Source: Nibribacter koreensis
GTDB taxonomy: Bacteria > Bacteroidota > Bacteroidia > Cytophagales > Hymenobacteraceae
Assembly (NCBI RefSeq): GCF_039541795.1
Contig: NZ_BAABGX010000002.1
Coordinates: 1,240,001 to 1,304,000, forward strand
Length of the DNA stretch: 64,000 bases
Direction of reading: 5' to 3'
Made by a program: the position numbers and the translations under genes. Numbering within the stretch: the stretch's first letter is position 1; each line of letters starts with the position of its first letter. Below are positions 50,265 to 58,594 of the stretch, in pieces. The notes under the pieces were generated by a model. That model had not been told where the DNA came from. It worked only from the letters and a program-made list of their open reading frames with translations, and searched no databases.

Positions 50265-52100
50265 TCAACTCCCTCGCAATGCCCTGAACCGCTTTCTGGC
50301 CTCGGCTACAAACACACTCCCTGGGTATTTGACCAGCAGTTGGTTGTAGAGCTCCTGAGCTTTGGCGGGCTGTTTTAAGTTCTCCTCGTTGATTTTGGCC
50401 AGCAGGAACAGGGCATCGTCTGAGAGAATGTCATACTTGGGGTTGTCTATGATCTTCTGCAGATTCTGGGCGGCACTTTCAAACTGACCGGTCTGGTAGA
50501 GCAGTTGCGCTTTCTGGTAATAAATCTCATCAGTGAGGCTGTGGCCGGGGTATTTGACAAGCAAACCATCTAGCGCCTTCAAAGCTTCTGGCGTCTTGTG
50601 CTGAAACACCAGGAAGTCAATAGCTGCGTACTCTTTGAGCGCCACCGCAGACGTGTCCATGCCAGTGTTGTCCACAATCAAAAGGCTCAGGTCCAGGGCG
50701 TCGTTGGCAATCTCGCGGCTGGTGGCCAGCTTTAAGATATCCAGATGGCTTTGGGCCAGCTCAAAGTCTCCTTTATAATAGCTGAGGCGGGCGTTGCGCA
50801 GCTTGGCTTCATAGCCCAACGGCTGTTCCTTGTGCGTTTTCTCCACCTGGCTGTAAAGAAGGGTGCTTTCCCAGGGCTCCCCGCGCAGGAGGTAGACGTC
50901 GGCCAGTACCAGTTTGGCTTCTGCCACCACGTTAGGGTTGGCGCCAGGCAAGGCAATCACTTCCTGTAGGTGCTTAATGGCTTGTTCGGGTTGGTCCAGG
51001 TAGAAAGCCTGCAGTTCGCCCAGGTCTTTGATAATCTCGGCGGTGCGGCCGGTCCTGCCCAATTCTGCTAGCAAGGCCTCATACTCCTGCGCCAGCAGCT
51101 TTATCTTCTCTTTGTCTACCGGAAACGTGTTTTTGACCTGCTCTTCCCTAGCTCTTATTAATCGCTGGCGGGCCATGGGGTACACCTCAGTGCCTTTGTA
51201 CTGCTGCATAAGGTACGTGTAGGCGTCAATAGAAGTAGCATAGTCCTTGTTCCGTAAGCTGATGTCAGCCAGAGACAAGACTCGCTCTCCCCCGCCTTGG
51301 GTACGCCGGTCCAAGGCCCTGGCTTGCATAAGCGCCGGCGCAAAGTCCTTGCGTTGCACCAAGGTCCAGATGAGCAGTTCCTGCAAAGGCGTAGCGTCCG
51401 GCTCCAGCTGTACCGCTTGCATCAGTTTGGACTCCAGCAGATTCAGGGATTCCTCATCGCGGAGCGTATTCTGCAACATGTTCTGCGCAAAGTTGACTGG
51501 TACAGCGTTGCTTTTTACCTGAGCCATTACCTCATTGATCAGTTGCTCACTCTTGCGCTGGTAAGAATAGATTTGCAACAGCTGCGGCGCGAAGGCCTTT
51601 TCATTGCCGCTCAGCTTTCTGGCGCGCAGGTAGGCCTGCTCCATCTGGTCAAACATCTCGGCTTGCTGGAACGCCGCAGCCACATTGTACACATTCTCTG
51701 GATTGACGGACTGGATGACCTCTGCCCATTGTTTCTCGGCACCAGCAGTATTACCGGCGGCTTGCAAGACCTTGCCTTCATCCACGGCATAGTTGGCCAC
51801 GCCCGGAAACTTCTTCTGCGCCCGCTTCACCAGCTTTTCAGCCTCTTTGAAATTACGGAGCGCCAGCAAGGTTTTGAGATAGTCTGAGTAGACCATACCA
51901 AACTGCAAGTCCTGTTCAATGAGCTGACTAAGTAGAACCTGGGCTTTCTGGAACTCGCTCTTGCGGAGGTATTCCTTCACCAGTGCCATCTGCTCTGGCA
52001 CGCTCTGCGTCTGAGGCTGGGTTTGCGCCACGCCGTGCAAAGGGCTAGCGCACAAGCACCAGCACACCAGCAATCCACCCAAACCTAGCCGCTTGCTCAT
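50265..52100 (-). CDS. Exported TPR-repeat protein
   Basis: 611 residues from the ATG at 52100 (MSKRLGLGGLLVCWCLCASP), which has a clear signal peptide ending near HGVAQ. The ORF could reach 52244, but the extra N-terminus is P38-derived and has no signal. Many TPR units: QAYLRARKLSGNEKAFAP, QLLYQTGQFESAAQNLQKII, EEAKTYNQLLVKYPGSVFVAEA-like ending in QELYNQLLVKYPGSVFVAEARKRFRAL. The ending is typical of periplasmic TPR proteins involved in envelope assembly. The isomerase gene upstream (52320) is a separate transcript, since a terminator lies between. Confidence 0.85.
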   Translation of the reverse strand: MSKRLGLGGLLVCWCLCASPLHGVAQTQPQTQSVPEQMALVKEYLRKSEFQKAQVLLSQLIEQDLQFGMVYSDYLKTLLALRNFKEAEKLVKRAQKKFPGVANYAVDEGKVLQAAGNTAGAEKQWAEVIQSVNPENVYNVAAAFQQAEMFDQMEQAYLRARKLSGNEKAFAPQLLQIYSYQRKSEQLINEVMAQVKSNAVPVNFAQNMLQNTLRDEESLNLLESKLMQAVQLEPDATPLQELLIWTLVQRKDFAPALMQARALDRRTQGGGERVLSLADISLRNKDYATSIDAYTYLMQQYKGTEVYPMARQRLIRAREEQVKNTFPVDKEKIKLLAQEYEALLAELGRTGRTAEIIKDLGELQAFYLDQPEQAIKHLQEVIALPGANPNVVAEAKLVLADVYLLRGEPWESTLLYSQVEKTHKEQPLGYEAKLRNARLSYYKGDFELAQSHLDILKLATSREIANDALDLSLLIVDNTGMDTSAVALKEYAAIDFLVFQHKTPEALKALDGLLVKYPGHSLTDEIYYQKAQLLYQTGQFESAAQNLQKIIDNPKYDILSDDALFLLAKINEENLKQPAKAQELYNQLLVKYPGSVFVAEARKRFRALRGS

Positions 52101-52211
52101 ATCTTTCTTTAAAAGAGGAACTGACTTTATAAACGATGCAATTGAAAGTATACGTATTTCAACGAATAGATTGTCTTCCGGGCTATGCACGCTTCTCTTC
52201 TTACAAGATAG

Positions 52212-52249
52212 CGTTTTTAGGCCATTTTCTGGAAAACAAGCCAAAAACG
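52212..52249. repeat. P38 palindrome copy 28
   Basis: 38 nt, CGTTTTTAGGCCATTTTC left arm, TG core. It lies 19 nt from the terminator of the isomerase gene. Confidence 0.9.
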
Positions 52250-52267
52250 GAAATGTATTGAAAACAC

Positions 52268-52294
52268 AAAAGCCGCACGATAGGTGCGGCTTTT
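52268..52294 (-). terminator. Terminator of the PpiD/SurA-type gene
   Basis: AAAAGCCGCAC pairs with GTGCGGCTTTT around GATAG. On the minus strand it follows the isomerase stop by 26 nt. Confidence 0.88.
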
Positions 52295-52319
52295 GCGATA
52301 GTTATATAAAGACTTCTAA

Positions 52320-54425
52320 TTAAAAGAAACGTACGCGGTTGTCTTCAACCTTGGCGTTCTGTTTAACGGCCTCATAGATGGCGCCTTGTACTCTGCCGGC
52401 ACGCTGACCTGCTAACTGCTGTTTAACAGTGTTCACGTCTGTTACCGGAGGGGCTGGCGTTACGCTGGTCATTTCCATCACCACTACACCACCTTCGCCT
52501 TGGATAGGCTGGGTGCGCTGGCCTGGCTTCAACCCGAAGGCGTTGCCAATGGCCACTGGCTCATAACCTAATCCTTGCGCGTTGGCAGTGCCCAAGGTTA
52601 CGTCTGATACAGAGCGTACAATGGCGTTTGGACCATATTTGGCGGCGGCTTGCTCTAGGGTACCAGTAATCTTACCTAGTTTCTCCTGGATCTGCTTTGC
52701 CTTTAACTCATTGCGCACGGCGGCCGTCAACTCGTCTTTGATGTCCTCTACTTTGGCGGTTCCTTTTTCACGCTTACCGGTTAACACGGCTACCACGTAT
52801 TGGTCATCCATTGTCATTACCGGAGAAACTTTACCAACTTTGGTTTCTTTGTCAAAGGCCCAACGCACCAACTCACGTGCGTTCTGCAGGTTGTTCACGC
52901 CACGGTCTGCGGCGGTGATATTCTTGGCTTCGGCTTTTACCAAGCCTTTCTCTTTGGCTAAGGCTTGCTCAAACTCTTCGGCGTTGTTGCTCTCAGAGGC
53001 TAAGATGCTGGCTCTTCTAAAGGCATCTTCTCTAGAGGCATCGCTTGGCGTGATAGAGCGGGTTACCTGTGCCAATTGGTAGCTCTTGGTAGTTTTAGGA
53101 TTCACCACTTTTACAATATGGAAACCGTACTCAGTTTCTACCAGGTTTGGCAGCAAGCCGGCAGAAGAAGCACCAAACACGGCTTTCTCAAACGCGGGTA
53201 CCATACGGCCCTGGGTAAACCAACCTAGGTCACCGCCTTGAGAGGCCGTGCCGTCAGTACCGTGCTGGGCAGCCATCATGGCAAAGTCAGCACCGCCTTT
53301 GATCTGGTTGTAGATGTCCTGAGCTTTGGCTTTAGCAGCAGCCTTGGCCTCTGGGGTGGTGTTCTCTGGCTTGATCAAGATGTGGCTGGCGCGGGCAGAA
53401 GCGGCACCACCGTCTTTCACGCCGGTTACCTTGATGAGGCTGAACGTACCGTTCTCTATGAAAGGACCGTACAATTTGCCTTGCTCCAAGGTCTGCTTCT
53501 TCAAAGGCTCTGGCAATTCACTTACAGACACATACGCACCGTTGTAAGGCGTGTCAGACTCGGCTTTTACAAATAGGGAGTCGTTCTGAGTAGAAGCAAA
53601 TTCAGCGGCAAGTGCAGACGTTTCTTGCTGGTAAGAAGCGCTGTCTTCTCTAGAGGCGGCCACCGGAATGGTCACGTAAGAGATAGAGCGTCCTTCCTCT
53701 ACTTCAAATTTCTTCTTGTTCTTGTCCAGGTAGTCCTGCAACTGCTTGTCAGACACTTTCACGGCAGAATCTGCGATGGTGAAATACGGAATGAACAGGT
53801 ACTTCATGCTGGCGCGGCTGTTCTGCTCTGCGTTGAAGCGCTTCACTTCTTCTGTAGTCACGTAGTTAGACAGCGTAAACAGGTTGTAGTATTTGTTACG
53901 AAGACGGTCTGTGGCTAGCTCTGCTTCATATTTGTACCAAGACTCGCGCTGGGCGGGGTCCATGGACTTTAAGTTCTGTAGCGTCTGACGCACTCTGTTC
54001 AAGTCAAACTGGCCCGTTTGTGGGTCAGTGAACATTTGTCTGATGGCCGGGTGGATGTTCTTGCCCTGCACCATGTCATAGAGTTCATCATCAGAAACGC
54101 CTAAGCCCAGTTCTTCAAACTCTTCTTCAAAGGCGTACTTGAATACCAACTGGTTCCAGGTCTGCTCGCGCAAAGAGGCCATCTCGGCGTCACCGGGCTG
54201 GCGGCCGTACTGCTGGGCATAGTTGTTCTTGGCTTCTTCTACCATGAGCTCAAAGTCCTGTACCGGCACCTCATGCCCTGCAATCTCCCCTACTACCATT
54301 TTGTCACTGAACAACCGGGAATTTGGCCCCAGCAGGTCTCCTAACACAATGAAAAAAAGCAAGCCAATGGCAATCGCGCCAATGGCGAAGCCTGACCTCT
54401 CCCGAATCTTGTTAATTAATGCCAT
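52320..54425 (-). CDS. Peptidyl-prolyl isomerase, PpiD/SurA type
   Basis: 701 residues. An N-terminal membrane anchor (SGFAIGAIAIGLLFFIVLGDLLG) is followed by a SurA_N-3 like helical part. A parvulin domain occupies residues about 345-445 (SARASHILIKPENTTPEAKAAAKAKAQDIYNQIKGGADFA, QGGDLGWFTQGRMVPAFEKAVFG, EYGFHIVKVV). A long C-terminal chaperone region follows. It helps fold outer-membrane proteins in the periplasm. It is the first gene of a minus-strand group transcribed away from the GldE-like gene. Confidence 0.93.
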   Translation of the reverse strand: MALINKIRERSGFAIGAIAIGLLFFIVLGDLLGPNSRLFSDKMVVGEIAGHEVPVQDFELMVEEAKNNYAQQYGRQPGDAEMASLREQTWNQLVFKYAFEEEFEELGLGVSDDELYDMVQGKNIHPAIRQMFTDPQTGQFDLNRVRQTLQNLKSMDPAQRESWYKYEAELATDRLRNKYYNLFTLSNYVTTEEVKRFNAEQNSRASMKYLFIPYFTIADSAVKVSDKQLQDYLDKNKKKFEVEEGRSISYVTIPVAASREDSASYQQETSALAAEFASTQNDSLFVKAESDTPYNGAYVSVSELPEPLKKQTLEQGKLYGPFIENGTFSLIKVTGVKDGGAASARASHILIKPENTTPEAKAAAKAKAQDIYNQIKGGADFAMMAAQHGTDGTASQGGDLGWFTQGRMVPAFEKAVFGASSAGLLPNLVETEYGFHIVKVVNPKTTKSYQLAQVTRSITPSDASREDAFRRASILASESNNAEEFEQALAKEKGLVKAEAKNITAADRGVNNLQNARELVRWAFDKETKVGKVSPVMTMDDQYVVAVLTGKREKGTAKVEDIKDELTAAVRNELKAKQIQEKLGKITGTLEQAAAKYGPNAIVRSVSDVTLGTANAQGLGYEPVAIGNAFGLKPGQRTQPIQGEGGVVVMEMTSVTPAPPVTDVNTVKQQLAGQRAGRVQGAIYEAVKQNAKVEDNRVRFF

Positions 54426-54508
54426 GTAAGTAATTGACGTATTTTATGCGTTATGCAAAATAATCTGAATAAGTGGTAAAATCAAAATATAAGTGCCTAG
54501 AGCGCAGC

Positions 54509-55786
54509 TTATTCTTCTGGCGAAGTGATTTTAACAGACAGGTGCACCGTATTGATGCGGTGCTCATCCATGGACAAAATGCGTATTTCAAAGGGTGGGA
54601 CGGTGATTACGTCTCCGGCAGAGGGGATTTCCTCTAGCACAGACAGGATAAATCCGCCCAGAGTTTCATAGTCGCCCTCGGGCAGATTTAATTTATAGGC
54701 TTCATTGAGGTAGTCTACTTCCTGGCGGGCAGAGAACAGATAGGTGCCGGGTTCTGGCAGGGTCTGCTCCAGCAAGTCCTCCTCATCATACTCATCGTTG
54801 ATGTCGCCAAAGATTTCTTCCATCACGTCTTCTAAGGTCACAATACCAGAGGTGCCGCCAAACTCATCCACTACCAGCACAATGCTGCGGTGGTCTGTGA
54901 TGAACTTAACGAACAGCTCGCCGGCCAGCATGGTCTCCGGCACGGCCTCCATGGGCATGAGGATTTCTTCTAGCGTCTTGGGGTGCTTGAACAGCGTAAA
55001 TTGGTGGCAGTAGCCCAGGATGTTGTCCAAGGAGTCTTGGTAGATCAGGATTTTGGAGTGGCCGGTTTCAATGAAGGCTTCACGCAGGGCGTCTACCCCG
55101 TCTTCTAGCTCAATGGCGTCAATCTCAGTGCGGGGCACCATGCACTCGCGCACTTTCACGTTTTTGAACTCCAGGGCATTATGAAAAATCTTGGTGTCTA
55201 CCTCCTCCGTGGCCAGGAGCGCCAGAGTAGATTCCTCAGGGGTAGGCAGCTTGGTACCGAAGGGTTCAAACGCCAGCGCATTGGTGAGCAGGTCGTTCTC
55301 GTTTTTGGGCTCTTTTCCAGAAAACAGGCTAAAAACGGCTTTTACCAGAGTAGTAATGGGGTACAGCACCAGATATACAAGCAGCAGAGGACCAGAAAGC
55401 ACCCGTAACGTTTTACCGCTGGTGGCCAAAGACGCTGCTCCCATGCCTACGCCCAGAAACAACAACCAGCTCATGAGGATGGTACTACCGGCGGCCAGCA
55501 CCATGGCCAGGCTGTGCATGAGCGCCGTCTGGTTCAGGAGCAGTTGATAGAGTACTTCATACAAGCCGGCAGCAAAGAGAAGGAGCCCTATGCCCAGGCC
55601 TAGCTGAATGGTGAGAAAGACCTGAGACTCTCTGCGCAGCAGATAGCCTATCATGCTTTTCTGTTCTGTGGCCTCCAGCTGAGAGACTACTGGGTTCAAG
55701 TGCCGCAGGGCTACCTCACAGGCGCCCAGCAACAAGAGCAAAACCGCTCCAAGGCTAAGAAATATATAGGGTATGTCTGACTCCAT
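54509..55786 (-). CDS. CNNM/CorC (HlyC) transporter-like protein, GldE-like
   Basis: 425 residues. Three or four membrane helices in the N-terminal CNNM region (PYIFLSLGAVLLLLLGACEV, FLTIQLGLGIGLLLFAAGLY, LHSLAMVLAAGSTILMSWLLFLG). Two CBS domains follow (VRECMVPRTEIDAIELEDG, ILIYQDSLDNILGYCHQF, SIVLVVDEFGGTSGIVTLEDVMEEIFGDI) and a CorC_HlyC tail. In gliding Bacteroidota such a gene is named gldE. An in-frame P38 copy codes for SLFSGKEPKNEND in the linker after the membrane part. Possible ion efflux; exact role unsettled. Confidence 0.88.
   Translation of the reverse strand: MESDIPYIFLSLGAVLLLLLGACEVALRHLNPVVSQLEATEQKSMIGYLLRRESQVFLTIQLGLGIGLLLFAAGLYEVLYQLLLNQTALMHSLAMVLAAGSTILMSWLLFLGVGMGAASLATSGKTLRVLSGPLLLVYLVLYPITTLVKAVFSLFSGKEPKNENDLLTNALAFEPFGTKLPTPEESTLALLATEEVDTKIFHNALEFKNVKVRECMVPRTEIDAIELEDGVDALREAFIETGHSKILIYQDSLDNILGYCHQFTLFKHPKTLEEILMPMEAVPETMLAGELFVKFITDHRSIVLVVDEFGGTSGIVTLEDVMEEIFGDINDEYDEEDLLEQTLPEPGTYLFSARQEVDYLNEAYKLNLPEGDYETLGGFILSVLEEIPSAGDVITVPPFEIRILSMDEHRINTVHLSVKITSPEE
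55300..55337. repeat. P38 palindrome copy 29, inside the CNNM gene
   Basis: 38 nt, CGTTTTTGGGCTCTTTTC left arm, CA core, right arm AAAACAGGCTAAAAACG. It is read as coding sequence for AVFSLFSGKEPKNE in the linker between membrane and CBS parts, so the reading frame has been preserved across it. Confidence 0.93.
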
Positions 55787-55805
55787 TCAGTAGCAGGGAA
55801 GAGGC

Positions 55806-55961
55806 TTATTTTCCTCTGTTCATACGAAAAAGGAACAGAAAGATCATGGCGATCATGAAAATCCAGTAGCTCTCCACTATGCCGTCTTTGGTGGCCCGGT
55901 GCGTGCCTATGACCAGCGCCACAACGGCCAGGGCCAGGTAAATGGTTTGTTTAAGCGTCAT
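55806..55961 (-). CDS. Small two-helix membrane protein (51 residues)
   Basis: The frame reads MTLKQTIYLALAVVALVIGT, then a charged turn (HRATKDGIVESYW) and a second hydrophobic helix (IFMIAMIFLFLF) ending RMNRGK. Its ATG overlaps the lptC stop by 4 nt (ATGA type), showing translational coupling. It lies between lptC and the GldE-like gene. Such small genes at this position are common in Cytophagales; function unknown. Confidence 0.8.
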   Translation of the reverse strand: MTLKQTIYLALAVVALVIGTHRATKDGIVESYWIFMIAMIFLFLFRMNRGK

Positions 55962-56491
55962 TGTTGCAGGGTAAAGCTTCCAGAGAAGTTTTTGATCTGG
56001 TAGTCTGAGAAATCCTCATTGGCAGTGAGGCCATGCCCGGTGGCCACCTCTTTGGCCGAGGTGATGCGCACAAACTTTTCTGTGAAGATGATGCGCTTCT
56101 TCTTGTCCCAGTACAGCTCTTCTGTGTTGAGCTGCTCATTCTTGGTGATGTTCTTGACCACCACGTCATTGCGCACAAAGTACTGGTCTTTGGACTGGTC
56201 ATACTTGCCGTACTTAGAAGACACCATGCTAGAGGGCTTGCCGTCTTCATAAAACGTGATGTACAGTCCCTTGGGGTACAGAATGTCGCCGTTCTGCATT
56301 TTCTGCTCTAGCGGCGAGGTCATCTTTAAGACGGTTTTGGCAGAATCGCTGTAGATGGTGACCAGGTCCTTGGTCTCGGCCTCAGGGCCTTTGTACTGCA
56401 CTACCTTGACCGCCTCATCTCCAGACCCCGAACAGGCCGCTCCCATCATTAGGGACAACAACGCCAGCACGTATACAGAATATGCCTTCAT
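55958..56491 (-). CDS. lptC: LPS export protein LptC (lipoprotein form)
   Basis: 177 residues. A lipoprotein signal ends at MGAACS. The LptC fold is shown by ETKDLVTIYSDSAKTVLKMTSPLEQKM, YPKGLYITFYEDGKPSSMVSSKYGKYDQ, YFVRNDVVVKNITKNEQLNTEELYWDKKKRIIFTEKFVRIT, and GHGLTANEDFSDYQIKNFSGSF. Such pieces are regular in Bacteroidota LptC. It carries LPS from LptB2FG toward LptA. lptB is elsewhere (37880). Coupled by overlap to the downstream 51-residue gene. Confidence 0.9.
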   Translation of the reverse strand: MKAYSVYVLALLSLMMGAACSGSGDEAVKVVQYKGPEAETKDLVTIYSDSAKTVLKMTSPLEQKMQNGDILYPKGLYITFYEDGKPSSMVSSKYGKYDQSKDQYFVRNDVVVKNITKNEQLNTEELYWDKKKRIIFTEKFVRITSAKEVATGHGLTANEDFSDYQIKNFSGSFTLQQ

Positions 56492-56538
56492 GTCTGGAAA
56501 GTTCTTGGGTTGAGTAAAGAATAGCCTGCGCTCAGCAA

Positions 56539-57870
56539 TTAGTCAAACCTACGCTTAATGAACCAGCGGCTGTTAAAGTTGATGCCAATGTTCACTCTAA
56601 AGTACATTTCCTCCAGTTGTGTCTGGGTGCCTTCTAGTTTACCTACGGCAAAGCTGGTGTTGATAACGGCCTGCGTATAATCTGGCGGGCGTACGCCTCT
56701 GCCCAACGGAAAGGTAAAGCCCCAGGTAAGGCCCATGTCTTTCACTTCTTGCGCGCCGGTAGTGGCCATTACCTCATTGGCACTGTAGTAACCACCTAGG
56801 CGGTATGTCACGCGCTTAAAATAGGAGCTCACAGAACCTGCATCTGGCGTTAGTTCACCGCCCAGACCAATTCTGTAGCCATCGCCCTGCTCTTGACGGC
56901 CGGCATTCTTCTCGCTGCTGAATCCTCTAAAGTCTGATCCTTTGTATGAAGAAAAATCTGCGCCCACTACAAAATTCTTGGCATTGTCAACCGCTATGCC
57001 CACCTGCAGTTGTTGCGGAAGAGTAGTATGACCATCCAGGCTGTCTACCAGCACCTGTGACACAATAGACTCGTCTACCCGTCTGCGCTCCTGGCTTACC
57101 TGTCTGTCAGCGTCCAACACAGACTGCGCAGAATAGGTGGCCCCTAGGCCCATGTGGAACTTGTCTGTCAACTTTCTGCGGTAGTGGGTACCGCCTTTTA
57201 ACATAAAGCCCGTGTACTTGGTAGTGTTGTTCACCAAAGCCTTCTGCACGGCAGAGATGTCAGTTTCACCTTCTTCTACCAGAATAGTAGAGGCAGCCTT
57301 CTCAATGGTCCCAAAGATATAAGACCCAGACGCCCCTAGGGTAAGACCCGGTGCCAGAGACACCCCATGCGAAAAATGGACCTCGTTTAGGCCGCCGCTT
57401 CCGCTGTATTCTGTAAAGGATTGAGCCACTTTGTTGCCTGTTGAGGGATCATTGACCGGCGTGACCACAATGGTGTTGTAATTTACCCGGCTGTAGGGTT
57501 TAAGCCCCAAAGAGGCCGTCCATCTGCGTGTGATAGGAATAGACAACGCCAGATAGTTCAAGTTGGTTTTACCGTCTACCTGTGAGGCAGTTCTATCCTC
57601 TAGCTTTTTAAGCTCAGAGATGACCGCGGCCTCAAAGTTGACCATGTTGTTATAATACAGGAGGGCGGGGTTTATGTCATTGATAGAACCCATGTTGGCG
57701 GTGCCTACTCCTACGTTGCCCATTCCAAAATTACGAACACCGCCGGTGCCCTGCACTACGTCACCCACCCCAAACCGTGAGTATGGAGAGTTGGCGAGTT
57801 GTTGCGCTTGTACATGCGACCCAATAACAAGACCTGAAAGGAGAAGCAGTGCGCGAAAAGGCTTATACAT
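56539..57870 (-). CDS. FadL/OmpP1-like outer-membrane beta-barrel protein
   Basis: 443 residues. Signal peptide (LLLLSGLVIGSHVQAQ), then QLANSPYSRFGVGDVVQGTGGVRNFGMGNVGVGTANMGSINDINPALL, the conserved start of this Bacteroidota porin group. Alternating strands fill the rest, ending with an aromatic C-terminus (FNSRWFIKRRFD). It probably forms a barrel for hydrophobic substrates or envelope structure. It overlaps coaX by 8 nt, as is usual in this gene order (coaX, porin, lptC). Confidence 0.85.
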   Translation of the reverse strand: MYKPFRALLLLSGLVIGSHVQAQQLANSPYSRFGVGDVVQGTGGVRNFGMGNVGVGTANMGSINDINPALLYYNNMVNFEAAVISELKKLEDRTASQVDGKTNLNYLALSIPITRRWTASLGLKPYSRVNYNTIVVTPVNDPSTGNKVAQSFTEYSGSGGLNEVHFSHGVSLAPGLTLGASGSYIFGTIEKAASTILVEEGETDISAVQKALVNNTTKYTGFMLKGGTHYRRKLTDKFHMGLGATYSAQSVLDADRQVSQERRRVDESIVSQVLVDSLDGHTTLPQQLQVGIAVDNAKNFVVGADFSSYKGSDFRGFSSEKNAGRQEQGDGYRIGLGGELTPDAGSVSSYFKRVTYRLGGYYSANEVMATTGAQEVKDMGLTWGFTFPLGRGVRPPDYTQAVINTSFAVGKLEGTQTQLEEMYFRVNIGINFNSRWFIKRRFD

Positions 57871-58579
57871 TATACTCTAAAATTCGGTTTAGCCCGATTA
57901 AAACCAATTCGGGAATGACAAAGATGCGTGCTTTTACTGTACTTTCAAAAAACGGAGCGTCGCCGCCGCAAAGAACCACGGTCAATGATTTGTATTGACG
58001 CTCATAATGTTGAATCATGCCTTCCATCTCTGCCACCGCACCATACAGAACACCACTTTTCATGGCCTCTTCTGTGGTTTTACCCGGGCGGGGCGGCAAA
58101 TCTGTCCCTGACAACAACGGCAGCTTACCAGTAAACGTGTGCATGGCCTGGTAGCGCATGTTTACTCCCGGCGAAATGCTTCCGCCCTGATAGACGCCCG
58201 CGGCCTCCACAATATCATAGGTAATGCAGGTGCCGGCGTCAATGACCAGGCAGTTGCGCTCTGGAAACAAGTGCTGCGCGCCTACGGCGGCGGCCAACCT
58301 GTCTACCCCTAGCGTGCTGGGCGTGGCATAGGCATTCTGCAAGGGTACCGGCGTCTGGGCAGAAAACAGCAACTGCTTGCCCAGTAACGGAACCACGTTA
58401 CTCAGCTTCTCGGGCGTTTTGCGCACCGAAGAGACGATCACGTGCTGTACCTCTTGGTCCTTCAAGGCCTCCCCTATTTGGGAGAGATCCGTAAAAATGG
58501 ACTCCCGCACCAAAGAACCGCCTTCAAAAAAGCCGACTTTGATGCGGGAGTTGCCCATGTCAATGGCTAGATTCAACAT
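57863..58579 (-). CDS. coaX: Type III pantothenate kinase
   Basis: 238 residues. Family motifs: LAIDMGNSRIKVGFFEGG (phosphate loop), STLGVDRLAAAVGA, NCLVIDAGTCITYDIVEAAG, YQGGSISPGVNMRYQAMH and VVLCGGDAPFFES. It performs the first step of CoA synthesis from pantothenate, complementing panC and panD in the same window. It needs a monovalent cation and is not feedback-inhibited by CoA. It overlaps the porin gene. Confidence 0.96.
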   Translation of the reverse strand: MLNLAIDMGNSRIKVGFFEGGSLVRESIFTDLSQIGEALKDQEVQHVIVSSVRKTPEKLSNVVPLLGKQLLFSAQTPVPLQNAYATPSTLGVDRLAAAVGAQHLFPERNCLVIDAGTCITYDIVEAAGVYQGGSISPGVNMRYQAMHTFTGKLPLLSGTDLPPRPGKTTEEAMKSGVLYGAVAEMEGMIQHYERQYKSLTVVLCGGDAPFFESTVKARIFVIPELVLIGLNRILEYNV

Positions 58580-58594
58580 CCAGAGAACGATTGA

